From a bacterium (GTDB taxonomy: Bacteria; Vulcanimicrobiota; Xenobia; Xenobiales; JADMJV01): a stretch of DNA of 64,000 bases. The stretch is taken from NCBI GenBank assembly GCA_018266105.1, contig JAFEBA010000022.1, forward strand, positions 1 through 64,000, written 5' to 3'. The position numbers and the translations under genes are program-made. A model generated the notes under the pieces. It had not been told where the DNA came from and searched no databases. It worked only from the letters and a program-made list of their open reading frames with translations. Positions 16,956-25,124 of this stretch are shown piece by piece (the first letter of the stretch is position 1; each line of letters opens with the position of its first letter).

Positions 16956-18131
16956 ATGAAACGCTCACTGATTTATATGGATGCTAAGTCCAGTAAGTTC
17001 TGGAACATTGCTTTGGAGGGCAGTTCCCATACCGTCACCTACGGGCGCATCGGGTCGGCCGGCCAGAGCGCCACCAAGAGCTTTGCCAGTGAGGAACTGG
17101 CCCGCAAAGACGCTGAGAAGCTGGTCAAGGAAAAGTTGGGCAAGGGTTATGTGGACGCGGGAGAGCAGCCGCCGCAGATCGGGCAGCTGCTGCCTGTGGC
17201 CTTCCCGAGCGTCATTCATAAAGACGAGATCCAGCGCAATGCCGGAACCTTTGTGGGGCAGCGTGTGGTCAACTACGATCCCGAGAAGGAGGCCCGCAGC
17301 GACGTGGCCTACCGTTTCCGAAGCGACTACGAGGAAGACAACTGGCAAGAGCATCTTGAGCATTTCGCTCAGACTGCCGCAGCTGCTCAGGCCAGCGCTC
17401 TGGTCATCGGCTGCTGGCAGGGAGACGATACGGGAACCGACTCCACTTGCGTGATTGAAACGCTGGCACGCTTGAAAGATCGGTTCCCCAGGCTGGTGGC
17501 GCTCTACCTGGGCGATATCACCTACGAGGAATGCGAAATGTCCTGGATTCAGCAGAGCGACCTGTCCCCTTTGCTGCAAGCTTACCCCCAGCTGCAGTTG
17601 CTGCGAACCCGCGGTGGCGAAGGTCTGGCGATCAAGCACCCGGTGCATGCCGGATTGCGGGCTTTGGCCTTGGAGTCAGGTGGGTTGCGGGCCGAGGTGG
17701 TGCATTCGCTGAGTCAGGCCGAGATGCCCAATCTGGAGTATCTGGAACTCTGGTTGGGCACCGAAGACTACGGAGCCAGCGTCACCGTCGAGGATTTGCA
17801 GCCCATCTTCAACGGTCAGCTTTTCCCCAAGCTCAAATATCTGGGACTGCGCAACAGCGATCAAGCCGACGCGATCGCCCGGGCCGTGGTCAAAGCCCCG
17901 ATTTTGCAGCAGTTGGACACTCTGGACCTGTCTTTGGGGACGCTCTCGGATGAGGGGGCTCAGGCCTTGCTGACCATCCAGGCTCCGCTCAAACGTCTTT
18001 GCCTTCACCATCACTACATCAGTGCCGAACTGGTGCGCAAGCTCAAGGAACTGCCCCTCAGCCTGGACGCCACCAATCCGTCCAATATGGACGAAGACGA
18101 AGAATACCGGTATGTCGCCGTCGGGGAATAG
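16956..18131 (+). CDS. STM4015-family WGR/leucine-rich-repeat protein
   Basis: The 391-residue protein has two parts. Residues 1-65 form a WGR domain (KFWNIALEG, VTYGRIGSAGQSATKSF), a fold associated with nucleic-acid binding in PARPs and bacterial proteins. The rest is LRR-like (FPRLVALYLGDITYEECE, MPNLEYLELWLG, LFPKLKYLGLRN, LDTLDLSLGTLSDEGAQALL), as in Salmonella STM4015. I recognise it through both this layout and its partners, which follow in the order STM4014, 4013, 4012, 4011. A GTG at 16884 would add 24 residues; the ATG is preferred because the WGR begins right after it, although no clear Shine-Dalgarno is visible. It overlaps the next gene by 20 bases. Confidence 0.83.
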   Translation: MKRSLIYMDAKSSKFWNIALEGSSHTVTYGRIGSAGQSATKSFASEELARKDAEKLVKEKLGKGYVDAGEQPPQIGQLLPVAFPSVIHKDEIQRNAGTFVGQRVVNYDPEKEARSDVAYRFRSDYEEDNWQEHLEHFAQTAAAAQASALVIGCWQGDDTGTDSTCVIETLARLKDRFPRLVALYLGDITYEECEMSWIQQSDLSPLLQAYPQLQLLRTRGGEGLAIKHPVHAGLRALALESGGLRAEVVHSLSQAEMPNLEYLELWLGTEDYGASVTVEDLQPIFNGQLFPKLKYLGLRNSDQADAIARAVVKAPILQQLDTLDLSLGTLSDEGAQALLTIQAPLKRLCLHHHYISAELVRKLKELPLSLDATNPSNMDEDEEYRYVAVGE

Positions 18132-19122
18132 GCTCGGTCTGCTGGGTAATCTGGAGAATCGTCGCGTGCTCGAGTATGTGAGGGTGGCCGAACGTTTGGG
18201 GCGTCGCCCAGCCTGCTTTGCGTGGAAGGACTGGTTGCGTGATCCGCGTCCGCTGCCGGTGGAGCGGTTGCGGATCGAGTCTCCGGGGGAAGACGCCGAG
18301 GTGGCCGCCTTATTGATTCAGGCCGGCGGTGGTCCCTCGGGGGTCGAGCTGGAGCACGGCGAAATCGCCTTTCTGGCCGAATATCATCGGGGCTTTTGCT
18401 GGGCCCTGGAGCGGCTAGGCCAGCCCAGTCAGAATGCCGCCGCCGAGATTGCCACCATGTTTGATAAGTGGGAATGCCACCAGCGCTTCGTGGCGGCCGG
18501 CTTGCCGCGGCCGGCCAGCCGGCTGGCCACTCGGGAAATGCTGAGCGGGCGATCGGGACGTTTGTTTCTCAAGCCGCTTCACGGTAGCTCCGCTTCCGGG
18601 GTATGCGCTCTGCGCTGGCAGGGAGACCGGCGCCAGCTGATCGCGCCCATCCAGCTGGCTGGCGGTAAGCTTTATAACAGTCTGAAGGTGCGAACCTACG
18701 AGCAGGATGAGCACATCGACCTGATTCTGGACCGACTCATTCCGCAGGGGATGATCGCTGAAGAATGGATTCCTAAGTTGAGCCTGAGGGGTGGGGCGAC
18801 CGACTTGCGCGTGCTGGTGGTGGGCGGCGAGGCACGGCACCGGGTGGTACGCCAGAGCAACTCGCCGATGACCAATCTTCATCTGGGCAATCGCCGCGGC
18901 TGCGAAGAAGAGCTGGCTGAATGGCTGGGGCCCGCCCTGCGATTGGCGGAGCGCGCCGCCGCTTGCTTCCCCCGATGTCTTTACGCTGGCGTGGACATTC
19001 TCTTGGATCTCAAAGGGCGGCCTCTGGTAGGGGAGATCAACGCCTTCGGCGACCTGCTACCCAACCTTCGCCATCGGGGCGAATGCCCTTACGAGGCCAT
19101 CTTGCTGCGGGAAGTGGCGTGA
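18112..19122 (+). CDS. STM4014-family ATP-grasp-like protein
   Basis: The 336-residue protein has the layout of an ATP-grasp ligase. The N-terminal domain opens with NRLGLLGNLENRRVLEYVR. The ATP-binding lid follows (MFDKWECHQRFVAAGLPRPAS, then RLFLKPLHGSSASGV), and the C-terminal magnesium-binding end is CLYAGVDILLDLKGRPLVGE followed by INAFGD. ATP-grasp enzymes join a carboxylate to an amine or thiol through an acyl-phosphate; the substrate here is unknown. The ATG lies inside the end of STM4015, and the stop overlaps the GTG of STM4013 (GTGA). Confidence 0.83.
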   Translation: MSPSGNRLGLLGNLENRRVLEYVRVAERLGRRPACFAWKDWLRDPRPLPVERLRIESPGEDAEVAALLIQAGGGPSGVELEHGEIAFLAEYHRGFCWALERLGQPSQNAAAEIATMFDKWECHQRFVAAGLPRPASRLATREMLSGRSGRLFLKPLHGSSASGVCALRWQGDRRQLIAPIQLAGGKLYNSLKVRTYEQDEHIDLILDRLIPQGMIAEEWIPKLSLRGGATDLRVLVVGGEARHRVVRQSNSPMTNLHLGNRRGCEEELAEWLGPALRLAERAAACFPRCLYAGVDILLDLKGRPLVGEINAFGDLLPNLRHRGECPYEAILLREVA

Positions 19123-19889
19123 AGGAATGGGTGGCGCAAGGCGCCGACATTCTGCTGATCACTCTCGATACTCTGCGTTACGATGCCGCCCAAACGGCCT
19201 GGAATCAGGGGCGACTGCTCGTGCTTGGGACTCATCTCGGGCCCGCCGGTTGGCAACGCCGACATTCACCCGCCAGCTTTACTTACGCTGCCCACCAGGC
19301 TTTTCTGGCCGGCTTCCTGCCCACTCCAGTCGAGCCCGGCCGCCACGCCCGGTTGTTTGCGGCCGAGTTCCGCGGCAGCCTGACCACAACTTCTGATACC
19401 TTCGTGTTTGAGCAGGCCAGCCTGCCCCAGGCCCTCGGAGCCCGAGGCTATAAAACGGTCTGCATAGGCGGCACCGGCTTCTTCAACAAGCAGAATGCAC
19501 TTTCGCGGGTCATCCCGGACCTCTTCGAAGAGAGCCACTGGCGCCCCGAGTTGGGAGTTACCGAGCCACGCTCGCCTCAACACCAGGTGGCTCAGGCTCT
19601 GGCCTGCCGCGACGCTCGTCCCAACTTCACTCTGCTCAATATCTCGGCCATCCATCAGCCCAATCATTTCTATAGCGGGGCCAGCCAGGACAATTTGGAG
19701 AGCCACACCGCCGCCCTGGTGGCGGTGGACCAGGCTCTGGCGCCGCTGTTGCAGGTGTCCAGGCCCACTTTTGTTATCGCTTGTTCCGATCATGGCACAG
19801 CTTACGGGGAGGACGGCTACTGGGGCCACCGGGTCGGCCACGAGCAGGTCTGGACCGTGCCCTACGCCGAGTTTGGGCTTCGTCCGTGA
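19119..19889 (+). CDS. STM4013-family sulfatase/alkaline-phosphatase-fold hydrolase
   Basis: The 256-residue metal-dependent hydrolase is of the alkaline phosphatase superfamily. The first metal-binding segment ILLITLDTLRYDAAQ supplies Asp17 and a Thr in nucleophile position. The C-terminal DHGTAYGEDGYWGHRVGHE supplies Asp, His and His ligands. It is shorter than true sulfatases (over 450 residues) and lacks the CxPxR formylglycine motif. I therefore expect phosphoester or phosphonate-like chemistry, but this is inference. The GTG start overlaps the STM4014 stop; upstream frame is a shadow. Its own stop overlaps the GTG of STM4012. Confidence 0.82.
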   Translation: MKEWVAQGADILLITLDTLRYDAAQTAWNQGRLLVLGTHLGPAGWQRRHSPASFTYAAHQAFLAGFLPTPVEPGRHARLFAAEFRGSLTTTSDTFVFEQASLPQALGARGYKTVCIGGTGFFNKQNALSRVIPDLFEESHWRPELGVTEPRSPQHQVAQALACRDARPNFTLLNISAIHQPNHFYSGASQDNLESHTAALVAVDQALAPLLQVSRPTFVIACSDHGTAYGEDGYWGHRVGHEQVWTVPYAEFGLRP

Positions 19890-21151
19890 ATCTGCGCCAA
19901 CGGATGCAGGCTGAGAGCTATGACGGCTACACCTATGCTTATCCGCATAAGACCGCATACCGGCCGCTTGATCCACCGATTCCTTTGGCTCGGGCCTGGG
20001 CTGAGGAGCCCAAGGACCGGCTCTTCCTCTACACCCATCTACCTTTTTGCGAAATGCGCTGCGGCTTTTGCAATCTTTTCACCACCATCCGGCCGGCCCA
20101 GGAGCGAGTGGAGGCCACCCTGGCCGCCATCGCGCGTCAATCGGCCGCGACCGCGCGGGCCCTTCAGCCGGGACGCGTCGCTCAGGCTGCTTTTGGTGGC
20201 GGCACCCCCAGTTACCTCAGTCATGCCCAACTGGAGCGGCTCTTCGACGGGTTGGCTCGTGACTGGCCGGTCGATTTTTCCAACATTCCGGTGTCCTTTG
20301 AAACTTCGCCGGGTACCGTCGACGCGGCCAAGCTGGCCTTACTGCGCCGCCTGGGCGTGGACAGGCTCAGTCTGGGGGTACAGAGTTTTCGCCCCGAGGA
20401 TCTGGCCGACCTCAAGCGACCTCAGCCCGAAGGTCAGCTGGAACGCGCCTGCGCCAGCGTGGCTGAGGCCGGCTTTGAGGTCTTCAATATTGACCTGATT
20501 TATGGTAACGCGGCTCAAGACGAGGCCGGTTGGGAATTCAGCCTGCGCCAGGCTCTGCGCTGGCGGCCCCAGGAGCTCTACCTGTATCCTCTTTACGTGG
20601 GCAAGCTGACCAATCTGGATCGTTTGGGTCGCAGGCCGGGGGAACGGCGCCGGTCGCTCTACCGGTTGGCGCGCCAACTGTTGCTGTCGGAAGGCTACCA
20701 GCAAGTATCCATGCGCCTGTTCAGGTTGCCCGGACTGCGCCTGGATACCGACTACTGCTGTCAGGAAGACGGAATGGTGGGACTGGGGCCGGGTGCTCGT
20801 TCCTACACTCGAGCCCTCCACTATAGTAGCGAGTACGCCGTCGGGCAGCCCGGTGTGCGAGCCATCATCGAAGCTTTCTGTCAGCGTACGGACTTCAGCC
20901 TGGCTGACTACGGATTCGCGCTCGACCTCCATGAACAGAATTTGCGCAGGCTGCTCAAAACCTTGTTGCGAGGATTACCACTCGATTTCGACCCGCAACT
21001 TCCGCAGTTGGTTGAACTGACCGAACTGGGCCTGGCCCAATCCTCTCCCTTCCGTCTCACCCCCGAGGGGCTGGCCTGGAGCGACACCATCGGGCCCTGG
21101 CTTTATTCTCAGCCGGTCCAGTCGGCCATGCGAGAGTATGAGTTGAGATGA
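19886..21151 (+). CDS. STM4012-family HemN-like radical SAM protein
   Basis: The 421-residue protein has the radical SAM cluster motif CEMRCGFC (Cys55, Cys59, Cys62), preceded by the HemN-type LFLYTHLPF. Typical HemN-family blocks follow: AAFGGGTPSYLS, RLSLGVQSF, FNIDLIYGNAAQDEAGW and GLGPGARSY. Coproporphyrinogen dehydrogenase-like enzymes use SAM to make a 5'-deoxyadenosyl radical; STM4012 proteins form a separate branch of unknown substrate. It starts with GTG overlapping the STM4013 stop (GTGA) and ends overlapping the ATG of STM4011 (ATGA). It is not a haem gene by context. Confidence 0.86.
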   Translation: MNLRQRMQAESYDGYTYAYPHKTAYRPLDPPIPLARAWAEEPKDRLFLYTHLPFCEMRCGFCNLFTTIRPAQERVEATLAAIARQSAATARALQPGRVAQAAFGGGTPSYLSHAQLERLFDGLARDWPVDFSNIPVSFETSPGTVDAAKLALLRRLGVDRLSLGVQSFRPEDLADLKRPQPEGQLERACASVAEAGFEVFNIDLIYGNAAQDEAGWEFSLRQALRWRPQELYLYPLYVGKLTNLDRLGRRPGERRRSLYRLARQLLLSEGYQQVSMRLFRLPGLRLDTDYCCQEDGMVGLGPGARSYTRALHYSSEYAVGQPGVRAIIEAFCQRTDFSLADYGFALDLHEQNLRRLLKTLLRGLPLDFDPQLPQLVELTELGLAQSSPFRLTPEGLAWSDTIGPWLYSQPVQSAMREYELR

Positions 21152-22005
21152 ACTGGTGCATTTACTATCGCGGCTCGCTCTCGAGTTGCAACTATACTTG
21201 CGCCTACTGTCCCTTTGCCAAAACTCGCAACACTCGCGCCCAGCTGGCCCGCGATCGCAGTCAACTGAGGCGTTTCTGCGCCTGGACCCGCGCTCAATCC
21301 AATCGGATCCGAGTGCTGTTTACCCCTTGGGGGGAGGCCCTGGGTCACGGCTACTACCGAAGGGCCCTGGTGGAGCTTTCCCAGCAGGCCAACATCGATC
21401 GGGTGGCCATCCAGACCAATCTGAGCGCTCCTCTGGACGACCTTCAGGAGGCTTCGTCGAGGCTTTCGCTGTGGGCCACATATCATCCGGGCCAGACCAG
21501 TCAGGCTCGTTTTCTGGGCCAGTGCGCACGGCTGGAGGAGATGAATTTAAGCTATTGCGTAGGGGTGGTGGGCCTGAAGGAGCACTTTCCCGAGATTTCC
21601 CGCCTGCGTCAGGAGCTACCGGCTCAACGCTATCTTTGGGTCAATGCCTATAAGCGTGAAACTGGATACTACAGTGCTCAAGACATTCACTTTTTGAAAA
21701 GCATCGATGCCTACTTTGCCTACAATCTGCATCGCTACCCCAGCTTCAACAGCGCTTGCCGAGCCGGAGAGAGCAGCTTTGCAGTGGACGGCGATGGAAA
21801 TTTGCGGCGCTGTCACTTTGTGGGCCAGGTGCTGGCCAATATTTATGAACCCGACTTTGAAAGCCAGTTGGGGCCGCGTTCCTGCCCCAATGCCAGTTGT
21901 GGTTGCTACATCGGCTACGTTCAGCGACCCCAACTGAGGCTGGAAAAGATTTTTGGCGATGGGCTGCTGGAACGGGTGCCTACTTCTTTTTCTTGGTCCG
22001 GTTGA
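21148..22005 (+). CDS. STM4011-family radical SAM protein with auxiliary cysteine cluster
   Basis: The 285-residue protein has the radical SAM motif CNYTCAYC (Cys14, Cys18, Cys21) almost at the N-terminus, as in STM4011. The C-terminal part has more cysteines in a SPASM-like arrangement (ACRAGESSFAVDGDGNLRRC, then CPNASCGC), suggesting at least one auxiliary iron-sulfur cluster. Such enzymes often modify peptides. Start ATG overlaps the STM4012 stop. Last gene of the five-gene cluster; its 3' end overlaps a convergent gene by 26 bases. Confidence 0.86.
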   Translation: MNWCIYYRGSLSSCNYTCAYCPFAKTRNTRAQLARDRSQLRRFCAWTRAQSNRIRVLFTPWGEALGHGYYRRALVELSQQANIDRVAIQTNLSAPLDDLQEASSRLSLWATYHPGQTSQARFLGQCARLEEMNLSYCVGVVGLKEHFPEISRLRQELPAQRYLWVNAYKRETGYYSAQDIHFLKSIDAYFAYNLHRYPSFNSACRAGESSFAVDGDGNLRRCHFVGQVLANIYEPDFESQLGPRSCPNASCGCYIGYVQRPQLRLEKIFGDGLLERVPTSFSWSG

Positions 22006-22363
22006 GTTCGGCGGCGGCCCGCACCAGGGCCTGGAAGGCTTCTTCATCCAGCGTTTGATGCTGGTGGATATCGATGGCTCGACGCACATTGCCCTCCAGG
22101 CTGGAATTAAAGAGCCTGGCTGGATCGGAGAGTTGGGCGCCCTTGGCGAAGGTCAGTTTTACGTAGTTTTTGTAGGTTTCTCCAGTGCAGAGGATACCCG
22201 AGCTCTCCCAGACCGGCACGCCACGCCATTTCCACGTTTCTTCAACCTCAGGAATGGCCTTGTGAATGAGCTGGCGGACTCGAGCCAGGGTTTCCCCACG
22301 CCAGTCTGCCAGTTCTTTGATTCGGCCGTCGATCAGCTCTGCAGGGGATTGTGTTTCGCTCAT
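21980..22363 (-). CDS. DUF1801 (YdhG-like) family protein
   Basis: The 127-residue protein has the DUF1801 pattern: an N-terminal helix (LIDGRIKELADWRGETLARV), the family block VEETWKWRGVPVW, then ETYKNYVKLTFAKGAQL and a C-terminal helical part ending in a lysine run. The fold is related to YdhG/phosphatidylethanolamine-type iron-binding domains; no biochemical role is known. I start at the ATG before SETQSPAEL; the frame extends upstream without family similarity. Convergent overlap with STM4011 suggests it is not part of that cluster. Confidence 0.8.
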   Translation of the reverse strand: MSETQSPAELIDGRIKELADWRGETLARVRQLIHKAIPEVEETWKWRGVPVWESSGILCTGETYKNYVKLTFAKGAQLSDPARLFNSSLEGNVRRAIDIHQHQTLDEEAFQALVRAAAELNRTKKKK

Positions 22364-22458
22364 CTTCTCGCATTCGCAGGTTGGTCGGCTCAGCCTGCCA
22401 GGAGGGCTCTCAAGCTGACCAAGCAAGAGTAGAAGCGCCCGGTCCAGAAGGGATGACC

Positions 22459-23193
22459 ATGAGCCCTCTTTTGGAACTGCTACAACTGGGCAAGGTGCAT
22501 GAGGCCCGCCAACAAGCTTCCGCGCGCCTGCTCATCTCGCCCAATGACCCCGAGGCTTTGCTGACGCTGGCTCGGATTGCCGCCGCGGACGCCGATACGG
22601 AGGGCGCGGAGAAGCTGCTGCAGCGGGCCGAAGCGGCCGGGGAGACGGCCGAGACGCGCTTGACGCGGGCCTGTTTGGACGCTGCCCGACAGGATCACGC
22701 CCGGGCCGTCGAGGGATTTCACCAGATTCTGTCCGAGCAACCCGAACGAGTGGACGCGTTGGCTGGTCTGGCCTCGGCCCTGGCCTATCAAGAGCAGTAC
22801 GCTGTGGCTTTGCCTTACTGGGAAAAATTGACCCGCCTGGCCCCTGAAGAAGCCCGCTACCACTACCACCTGGGCCGCAACTATCTGGAGCTACAGCGTC
22901 TGGATGAGGCGGTGGATAGTCTCTCTCGCGCCTTAACCGAGGACCCCCAGCATGTGGACAGCTTTCTGGTGCTGAGTCGCACGCTGGAAAAGGCCGGCCA
23001 ACTGGAGGACGCTCAGGAGTTGCTGGAAATGGGCCTTCAGCTGATGCCTCAGCAGACCCATTTGCAAAATGAATTGAGCAATTTACGCCTGCGGCACGGC
23101 GACCGGGAAAGCCTGCCCGGGCGCTGCAAGGCCGCAAGCCTGGCGCGTGTGCGCGGAAAGCTAAAGGCGGCCCTGGACCTGGTTAACGGATAG
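22459..23193 (+). CDS. TPR-repeat protein
   Basis: The 244-residue cytosolic protein consists of about six tandem TPR units across nearly its whole length (GKVHEARQQASARLLISPND; QEQYAVALPYWEKLTRLAPE; QRLDEAVDSLSRALTEDPQH; GQLEDAQELLEMGLQLMPQQ). It is a likely protein-binding scaffold with no catalytic domain. Two ATGs lie six bases apart; AGAAGGG has correct spacing only for the second, which I use. It reads rightward alone and overlaps the convergent LolA-like gene by 33 bases. Confidence 0.82.
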   Translation: MSPLLELLQLGKVHEARQQASARLLISPNDPEALLTLARIAAADADTEGAEKLLQRAEAAGETAETRLTRACLDAARQDHARAVEGFHQILSEQPERVDALAGLASALAYQEQYAVALPYWEKLTRLAPEEARYHYHLGRNYLELQRLDEAVDSLSRALTEDPQHVDSFLVLSRTLEKAGQLEDAQELLEMGLQLMPQQTHLQNELSNLRLRHGDRESLPGRCKAASLARVRGKLKAALDLVNG

Positions 23194-23841
23194 GGAGACC
23201 TTCTTCCCGGCCGGTCCAAAGAGTGAGTTCGGCAAATTTTGGTTGAAGGCGTAGTGGCTGTAGCGGGCCTCGCCATTGGCGGTGGCGGCCATGGAAGGGA
23301 AGTCGGCCGAGGCTTTTAGACTCTCGAAAACGGTGAAATTGCCCACCCGAGTGTATTCGAAATCGAGCGTGAGCACACCCTCGTTGCGGTAATTGGTTAC
23401 CGCCTGGGCCACCGTGTAGTTTTCCTTGTCCACCAGGTAGTCCACCGATTTGATGTTATCGCCGTTCCACTTGGGTTCCAGATGGCAGCGAAACACGGGT
23501 CGTCCGTTGAGAACCGCCTCTCCCTGCGTGGTTGAATTGAAGCGCTCCATTTGAGGGTAGTTAAAACCGAAGATCGAAGGATATTTACGCAGTTCCTTGG
23601 GACCTCCGTTCAGGTCCAGTTTATGCTTATCGGCCTGCTTAAAGTAATAGGTTCCCTGCAGCTTGGGTTTGTAGTGAATGGGACCCATGTCGGCCTGCAT
23701 GTTAATGTCGATCTGAGCCGTGAAGTCTTGCAAACCCGGGTTCAGAGTGCGAGCCCGTGCGAAGATCCGCTCGGTCTGCTCGTCGGCTGAGGCCAGGCCG
23801 GTGAGGGCCAGCAGCAATCCAATTCCTAAACACCATTTCAT
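23161..23841 (-). CDS. Exported LolA-like outer-membrane lipoprotein-sorting family protein
   Basis: The 226-residue protein has a signal peptide (MKWCLGIGLLLALTGLASA). A mature domain of the LolA/LppX superfamily type follows: ERIFARARTLNPGLQDFTAQ, a beta-rich middle with KLQGTYYFKQADKHKLDL, and VDYLVDKENYTVAQAVTNYR. The family forms half-barrels carrying lipids or lipoproteins across the periplasm; this supports an outer membrane in this organism. The true substrate is not known. A TTG two codons earlier is possible but the ATG is preferred. Confidence 0.72.
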   Translation of the reverse strand: MKWCLGIGLLLALTGLASADEQTERIFARARTLNPGLQDFTAQIDINMQADMGPIHYKPKLQGTYYFKQADKHKLDLNGGPKELRKYPSIFGFNYPQMERFNSTTQGEAVLNGRPVFRCHLEPKWNGDNIKSVDYLVDKENYTVAQAVTNYRNEGVLTLDFEYTRVGNFTVFESLKASADFPSMAATANGEARYSHYAFNQNLPNSLFGPAGKKVSLSVNQVQGRL

Positions 23842-23938
23842 TCTCAATGAACCTCCTCGAGCAGTCTATCCAAAGCACCCCTGCCCGGCATGACATCTTC
23901 TGACAAAGCCGCGGGCACCCTTCGTTGAAGCCCGGCCT

Positions 23939-24679
23939 TCACCACACCCCCAACTCCTTGAGATGGTCGATGGCCAGGCCTCGAGCCACCAGTCCACCGG
24001 GTCCCTGGCACTGACCCTGAAAATCCAGCACGACCAGAAACTCGCCCTGCCGACACTGCAGCACGCCCACGTAGCGGCCCAGGTCGGTCCCCTCCCAGGT
24101 TCCGCTGCCGGTTTTGCCCGAGAGTCGGCTCTGGCCCGAAGTCTGCACCACCAGAATCTTTTTCGTCAAGCGTTGAGACTCGGGCGAGACCGGCAATTTT
24201 TCCCGCCACAGGTCGGACATAAAACGGGCCTGCTCCCGGGCATCGATCAGCAGGGTGCTGCACAGCCAGGCCTGCTCGATACCCCCGGAAAAATCTTGAT
24301 TTCCGTATTTAAATTTGGCCAGATAGTCTTTGACCCGAGCCATGCCCAGTTGTTTGGTCAGAATCTGTGTGACCCAAACCACCGAGCGATCCATCCAGGT
24401 TGAGGCGGTTTGGTCCTGGTTCACCTCGGGGCGGCTATCCTTGACTCCATTCCATTTGAAGACTCGCTGCGGGCTGAGAATCTTCGCGTCAAAGGCCATG
24501 ATGGCGGCCGGCACTTTGAAGGTCGAGCAGGGTGGCAGGCGGCGATTTTTGCCGACTTCTTCCACGATCTTGTTGGTTTTGAGGTCAATCAGCAAAAAGC
24601 AACCTTTGCGCCCGCCCAAAACATCTGCCGCCGCCAGTCCGGTCAGAAGCCACAAATAGAAAATAATTCGAGTCATCAT
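23939..24679 (-). CDS. OXA-type class D beta-lactamase
   Basis: Exported serine beta-lactamase of 246 residues. All class D landmarks are visible: signal peptide (MMTRIIFYLWLLTGLAAA), STFK (Ser52 nucleophile, Lys55 to be carbamylated), SVV (99-101), YGN (125-127), the tryptophan of GIEQAWL (Trp138) and GKTGSG (Lys189). Length and spacing match OXA enzymes, so hydrolytic activity is plausible; a regulatory BlaR-type sensor is excluded because no long membrane domain is attached. The start is one of two adjacent ATGs. There is no mobile element nearby, and base composition matches the neighbours, so it looks like a resident chromosomal gene. Confidence 0.93.
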   Translation of the reverse strand: MMTRIIFYLWLLTGLAAADVLGGRKGCFLLIDLKTNKIVEEVGKNRRLPPCSTFKVPAAIMAFDAKILSPQRVFKWNGVKDSRPEVNQDQTASTWMDRSVVWVTQILTKQLGMARVKDYLAKFKYGNQDFSGGIEQAWLCSTLLIDAREQARFMSDLWREKLPVSPESQRLTKKILVVQTSGQSRLSGKTGSGTWEGTDLGRYVGVLQCRQGEFLVVLDFQGQCQGPGGLVARGLAIDHLKELGVW

Positions 24680-24781
24680 TCTGGCGTTCGGATTTTGGTT
24701 CGAAGTTCCTCGAGCACGGTTGGTCTCGACCTCGGAGGTCCTGTTCGAAGGGTGTCGCGCGCACAAACCGAAGGCCCCGCC

Positions 24782-25123
24782 ATGCAATCGCAAGTCGCTC
24801 AAATGCTCTTTCGTCTGGCCTGGGCGGATGGCCAGGTGAAGGCCAGTGAAGTGGATATCATCGCCGATCTTTTAGAGAAGCGCGGGGTTGGACTGGCTCA
24901 GCGTCTGGCCTGGATGGATCAAGGTTTGAGTCAACCTCCCAGCAGCATTTCCATGGAGGCGGTTATGAGCGAACACGAGCGTTTGGAATGCATGGAAGCG
25001 TTGGTCAAGCTCTGTTTTGCGGACGGGCAATCCCAGCCGGCCGAATTGAGTTTGCTGGGTGATCTGGCCGTGCGCTGGGGCATTTCGGCCAATCAGTTGG
25101 AGATGTTGAGGCGAAAGGCATAA
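24782..25123 (+). CDS. TerB-like small helical protein
   Basis: The 113-residue protein matches the tellurite-resistance TerB fold: two repeated helix-acidic units, LFRLAWADGQVKASEVDIIA and LVKLCFADGQSQPAELSLLG. In TerB these acidic DG-E motifs bind divalent metal. The family occurs in stress and phage-defence contexts, but no other ter gene follows here. One base separates its stop from the GTG of the PilZ gene, so the two form an operon. Confidence 0.82.
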   Translation: MQSQVAQMLFRLAWADGQVKASEVDIIADLLEKRGVGLAQRLAWMDQGLSQPPSSISMEAVMSEHERLECMEALVKLCFADGQSQPAELSLLGDLAVRWGISANQLEMLRRKA

Positions 25124-25124
25124 C

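Noticed and set aside
19781-19885. Longer start for the STM4012-like gene
   Set aside because: The extension lies wholly within the STM4013 hydrolase motif region and is a shadow frame.
23844-24263. 139-residue minus-strand frame
   Set aside because: Overlaps the beta-lactamase gene in another frame; composition typical of a GC-rich shadow.
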